Of a stretch of DNA of 64,000 nucleotides, positions 61,553 to 64,000 are shown in pieces. Numbering within the stretch: position 1 is the stretch's first letter; each line of letters begins with the position of its first letter. The stretch spans positions 186,001-250,000 of the forward strand of contig JAHQIW010007006.1 in the NCBI GenBank assembly GCA_019055375.1. The letters run 5' to 3'. The position numbers and the translations under genes were made by a program. This DNA comes from Parelaphostrongylus tenuis (lineage: Eukaryota; Nematoda; Chromadorea; Rhabditida; Metastrongylidae). The notes below the pieces were generated by a model. It worked only from the letters and a program-made list of their open reading frames with translations. It did not search any database and was not told the DNA's origin.

Positions 61553-61885
61553 ACGGTGAGCAGGACAGCGCATTGGTTAGTGATGCAGTGTATCAGAAAG
61601 CGGTTTGATGCGATGCTCTGGTTCGATCCTCTTTCTCATCCCTCTACCACAATCATCCGCGAAAGCCTTGGCTTGGCTATCCTCAAAACTATAAGGAAAT
61701 TTGGCTTGACCAGTTTTCCACGGCATTCATAATGAAGACGGAATTTTCAAGCAATAGCTTAAACAGGAGGTGAAGTGTTTGAAGACCTTTGTTAAGGATG
61801 GATACGATGAAACGAATCGATTACAAGGAGTGCTGGAATCCGTACAGAAAGTTGTGAACAGGGGTCGTTTAAAATAAATAACGTA
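61553..61885 (+). repeat. tRNA-derived SINE, family B-like
   Basis: The head 'gcaggacagcgcattggtta' and B-box-like 'ctggttcgatcctc' are followed by 'gacggaattttcaagcaata' and an AT-rich tail. A third relative in one kilobase, in the same orientation as the two before it. Confidence 0.6.
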
Positions 61886-62021
61886 ATGCTTATTGATAAT
61901 GCTACACACTAGCAACAGTACGAGAATGTTGTTGTTTGTGCTAAGAGACTAAAAGTGACGCATGAAGCCGCCGACAACAACATGCCGTCATTAGTCTCCG
62001 CCGCCGAAAATGTTCTTTGTT

Positions 62022-62837
62022 AGCTAACTTCCTGTTATTTGCACGATTCGACTAAAACCGAAACGTAAACTATAGCCGTAGAGAAAATGTGCAGACAAAG
62101 GCTTCTGTCTACTTTCACCGAGAGGAAATGATGCTGTATCACATGAATCGTCCTCATTGAGCAATTCTCTGCTAGACGACGCGAGAATAGGTGGCGATTT
62201 CTAAGTGGAGAATACAGGGTTAAACATGGACAGAAGGTTTCTATGTATCGACTCTAAAACGTAAACTGATTCAACGATTAGTTTCCATTGTCCGGTGCCA
62301 TGGAGCGGGTGGTTGTAATTTCTGTACACAGATTGTTAAAATTTGGCAAATGTGCACAAGAGTCTTCGGTTGTACGCAGAACTTGTTTCGAGTGTTGATT
62401 CGGCTCAAAATTTCCAATCAAGTGACCGAGGGGCACATGTAAGGTGGTCCAAAATCCATTCTAAAGATTAGTTTCGTTCCTACTCCAAAAAAGATTCCCA
62501 TATCCTTCCGAGGTCATATTTTGATGCTAGACTTGTCCACAACAAGCCTATTCTCTTCGGTCAATTTGGAACTCTTTAACACGACTATCCCGGGTTTCTG
62601 CTTGAGAATTGACCGACCAGCATTCAGCGACAATCGTAATGAAGACGAAGGAGTTAGTGTAACGAGGAAACTAGTCGGATACAAGTAGTGTTGCGAACCT
62701 CCCAGTGTGATACATAAGTCATGTAGTAGGAAAAACTTGTACCCAGAAGAGTCCTCTAGCATGACATCCTCATCATAATCAACATAAGCTTCACCGGATT
62801 CAACACCTTTCGAATAGTCAACGATGAGTGTAAACAT
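62022..62837 (-). CDS. Possible exons of an unidentified minus-strand gene
   Basis: Two stretches look coding. One is 62837-62514 (VDYSKGVESGEAYVDYDEDV, then KPGIVVLKSSKLTEENRLVV). The other runs from an acceptor at about 62200 to a TAG at about 62022 (KSPPILASSSRELLNEDDSC, then ESRQKPLSAHF). They do not join in phase directly, so an exon is missing or one frame is spurious. I recognise no family. The upstream exons, if real, would lie towards or beyond the right edge. Confidence 0.3.
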
Positions 62838-62859
62838 TTTACATACACCTGGTAAAGCT

Positions 62860-64000
62860 TTTGAGAGAGATTATCTCATTCATCAAAGTCCGCTTCGAGA
62901 ATCTTAGCCCCACGATTGCACCACGCCATCCGTGTCTTCCACTAGTGAATTATTCTTTTGTAGACTTTTGTTGATGAATTTCGACAATTTTACCACATCG
63001 ATTAAATTTGAAAATAAGATACGGAGGATTCAACGCTGTAAAGCATACAAAGATAAAATAACAACTCGGCAAAATTGAGGGATCACTCCATTTTGTGTGA
63101 TTAAGCATCCTAGCCCAACTGAAGGACACTATGACTTTAAGGTCTCATGAGTGCAAACGTTTCCTGAGTAGGGTACAACAATAAAGAGAAGGTCATTCTC
63201 AGAAGGGTGTCTGCCACTATTTCGCGAAGACTAAACGGATTTTTTTATTGAGATTGTCGTTTACTGTACAGTTTTTTTCTTATATCCTAATTGTTTGTGC
63301 TTTGCCAAAACAAAGGCCAAGAAATACCCAGGATATATTTCGGTAGCGGTACAAAAGGACATGCGCACAGTCATGATAGCAAAATCGAATTAAAATTGAC
63401 AACCGATAAATTCAAACTGTCTTGTTCTATGAACATCTGCTTCTCATGAACGCACCGACAACCGGCAAAATGATCAATTCAGCGCTTGATCATCAAAATG
63501 ATCAACACTATGAAGCGAACGATAAGGGCGCTAATCGAAAGCACTGAAGAAGTACACTAGTTCCAAAGATGCTTCGATCTCGATAGTCGGCCACGATCAG
63601 TGTAGAGAGTCTGAGCTGCTCACGGACTTAAACACACGCAAACCAAAAAAGGCCCTCGGCTTTGCTCATATCCTCGTCGATTCCTACTCAGTTCGATAAC
63701 CAGCTTCTACATTCTAACGAAACATTACTGATCGGGCCCGTGGCAGTTACCATTTATAAATCTTTACTATATCATCCACATTGACAAGTTTTCAAAAAGA
63801 AACGTGAATGAGGATAATGATAGATGTGTTTGCTTGGAAGAACAGAACTCATCATCTAATCTTGCTTTACAAACGAGTAGACTCATCGATCCAGTTAGTA
63901 CTCTGTCCACATGGTCGCACGCCGATACCGCCTCTCAGAAAAGCCATGATTTTATGTGAGTTGTGGAAGCCATACCACATGATATGGACTAGTACACAAA
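62860..64000. other. Right edge, nothing recognised
   Basis: No exon, transposon or RNA could be supported in this last kilobase on either strand. Confidence 0.4.

Overview
The window looks like nuclear DNA of a clade V (strongylid or hookworm-like) nematode. The signs are AT-rich sequence, short exons with GT donors and TTTCAG-type acceptors, introns from under 50 bp to over 6 kb, candidate SL trans-splice acceptors just upstream of start codons, and many decayed copies of the RTE-type reverse transcriptases typical of parasitic nematodes. There are no bacterial-style operons, rRNAs, CRISPR arrays or convincing tRNA genes. Most small open frames are noise, so the genes below were assembled exon by exon, using protein family alignment from memory and reading-frame phase across each splice junction.

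Layout. (1) 1302-23258, plus strand: a 13-exon class B scavenger receptor (CD36/LIMP-2 family) whose introns hold a long palindrome, RTE and piggyBac relics and two foldback elements. (2) 23.3-32.2 kb: intergenic, with a MITE, RTE relics and a mariner relic nested in an RTE copy. (3) 32264-42858, plus strand: a complete 16-exon cdk-8 (Mediator kinase, 575 codons); its 5 kb second intron carries a large antisense RTE copy. (4) 58741 down to 43628, minus strand: 8 exons (58741-51432) encode a short N-terminus, one membrane span, a Cys cluster and a long tail with many YxxV/I/L motifs. A further 9 exons (about 48889-43628) encode a Ser-rich tail ending in a Cys/His cluster. Two linking exons make a phase-consistent single 889-residue protein possible. 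This locus converges on cdk-8. (5) 58.7-64 kb: a CT tract and GC-rich block upstream of the adaptor-like gene, an RTE 3' fragment, several tRNA-derived SINEs and weak exons of another minus-strand gene near the right edge.

Repeats. At least ten copies of one tRNA-derived SINE lie between 38 and 60.5 kb; I saw none in the left 38 kb. Foldback elements with internal subrepeats occur at both ends of the window.

The three main loci have no obvious shared pathway: lipid/lysosomal uptake, transcriptional Mediator kinase, and a membrane-anchored phosphotyrosine-scaffold candidate. The last is the best candidate for undescribed biology here. Its assignment rests on architecture only, not on homology I could test.
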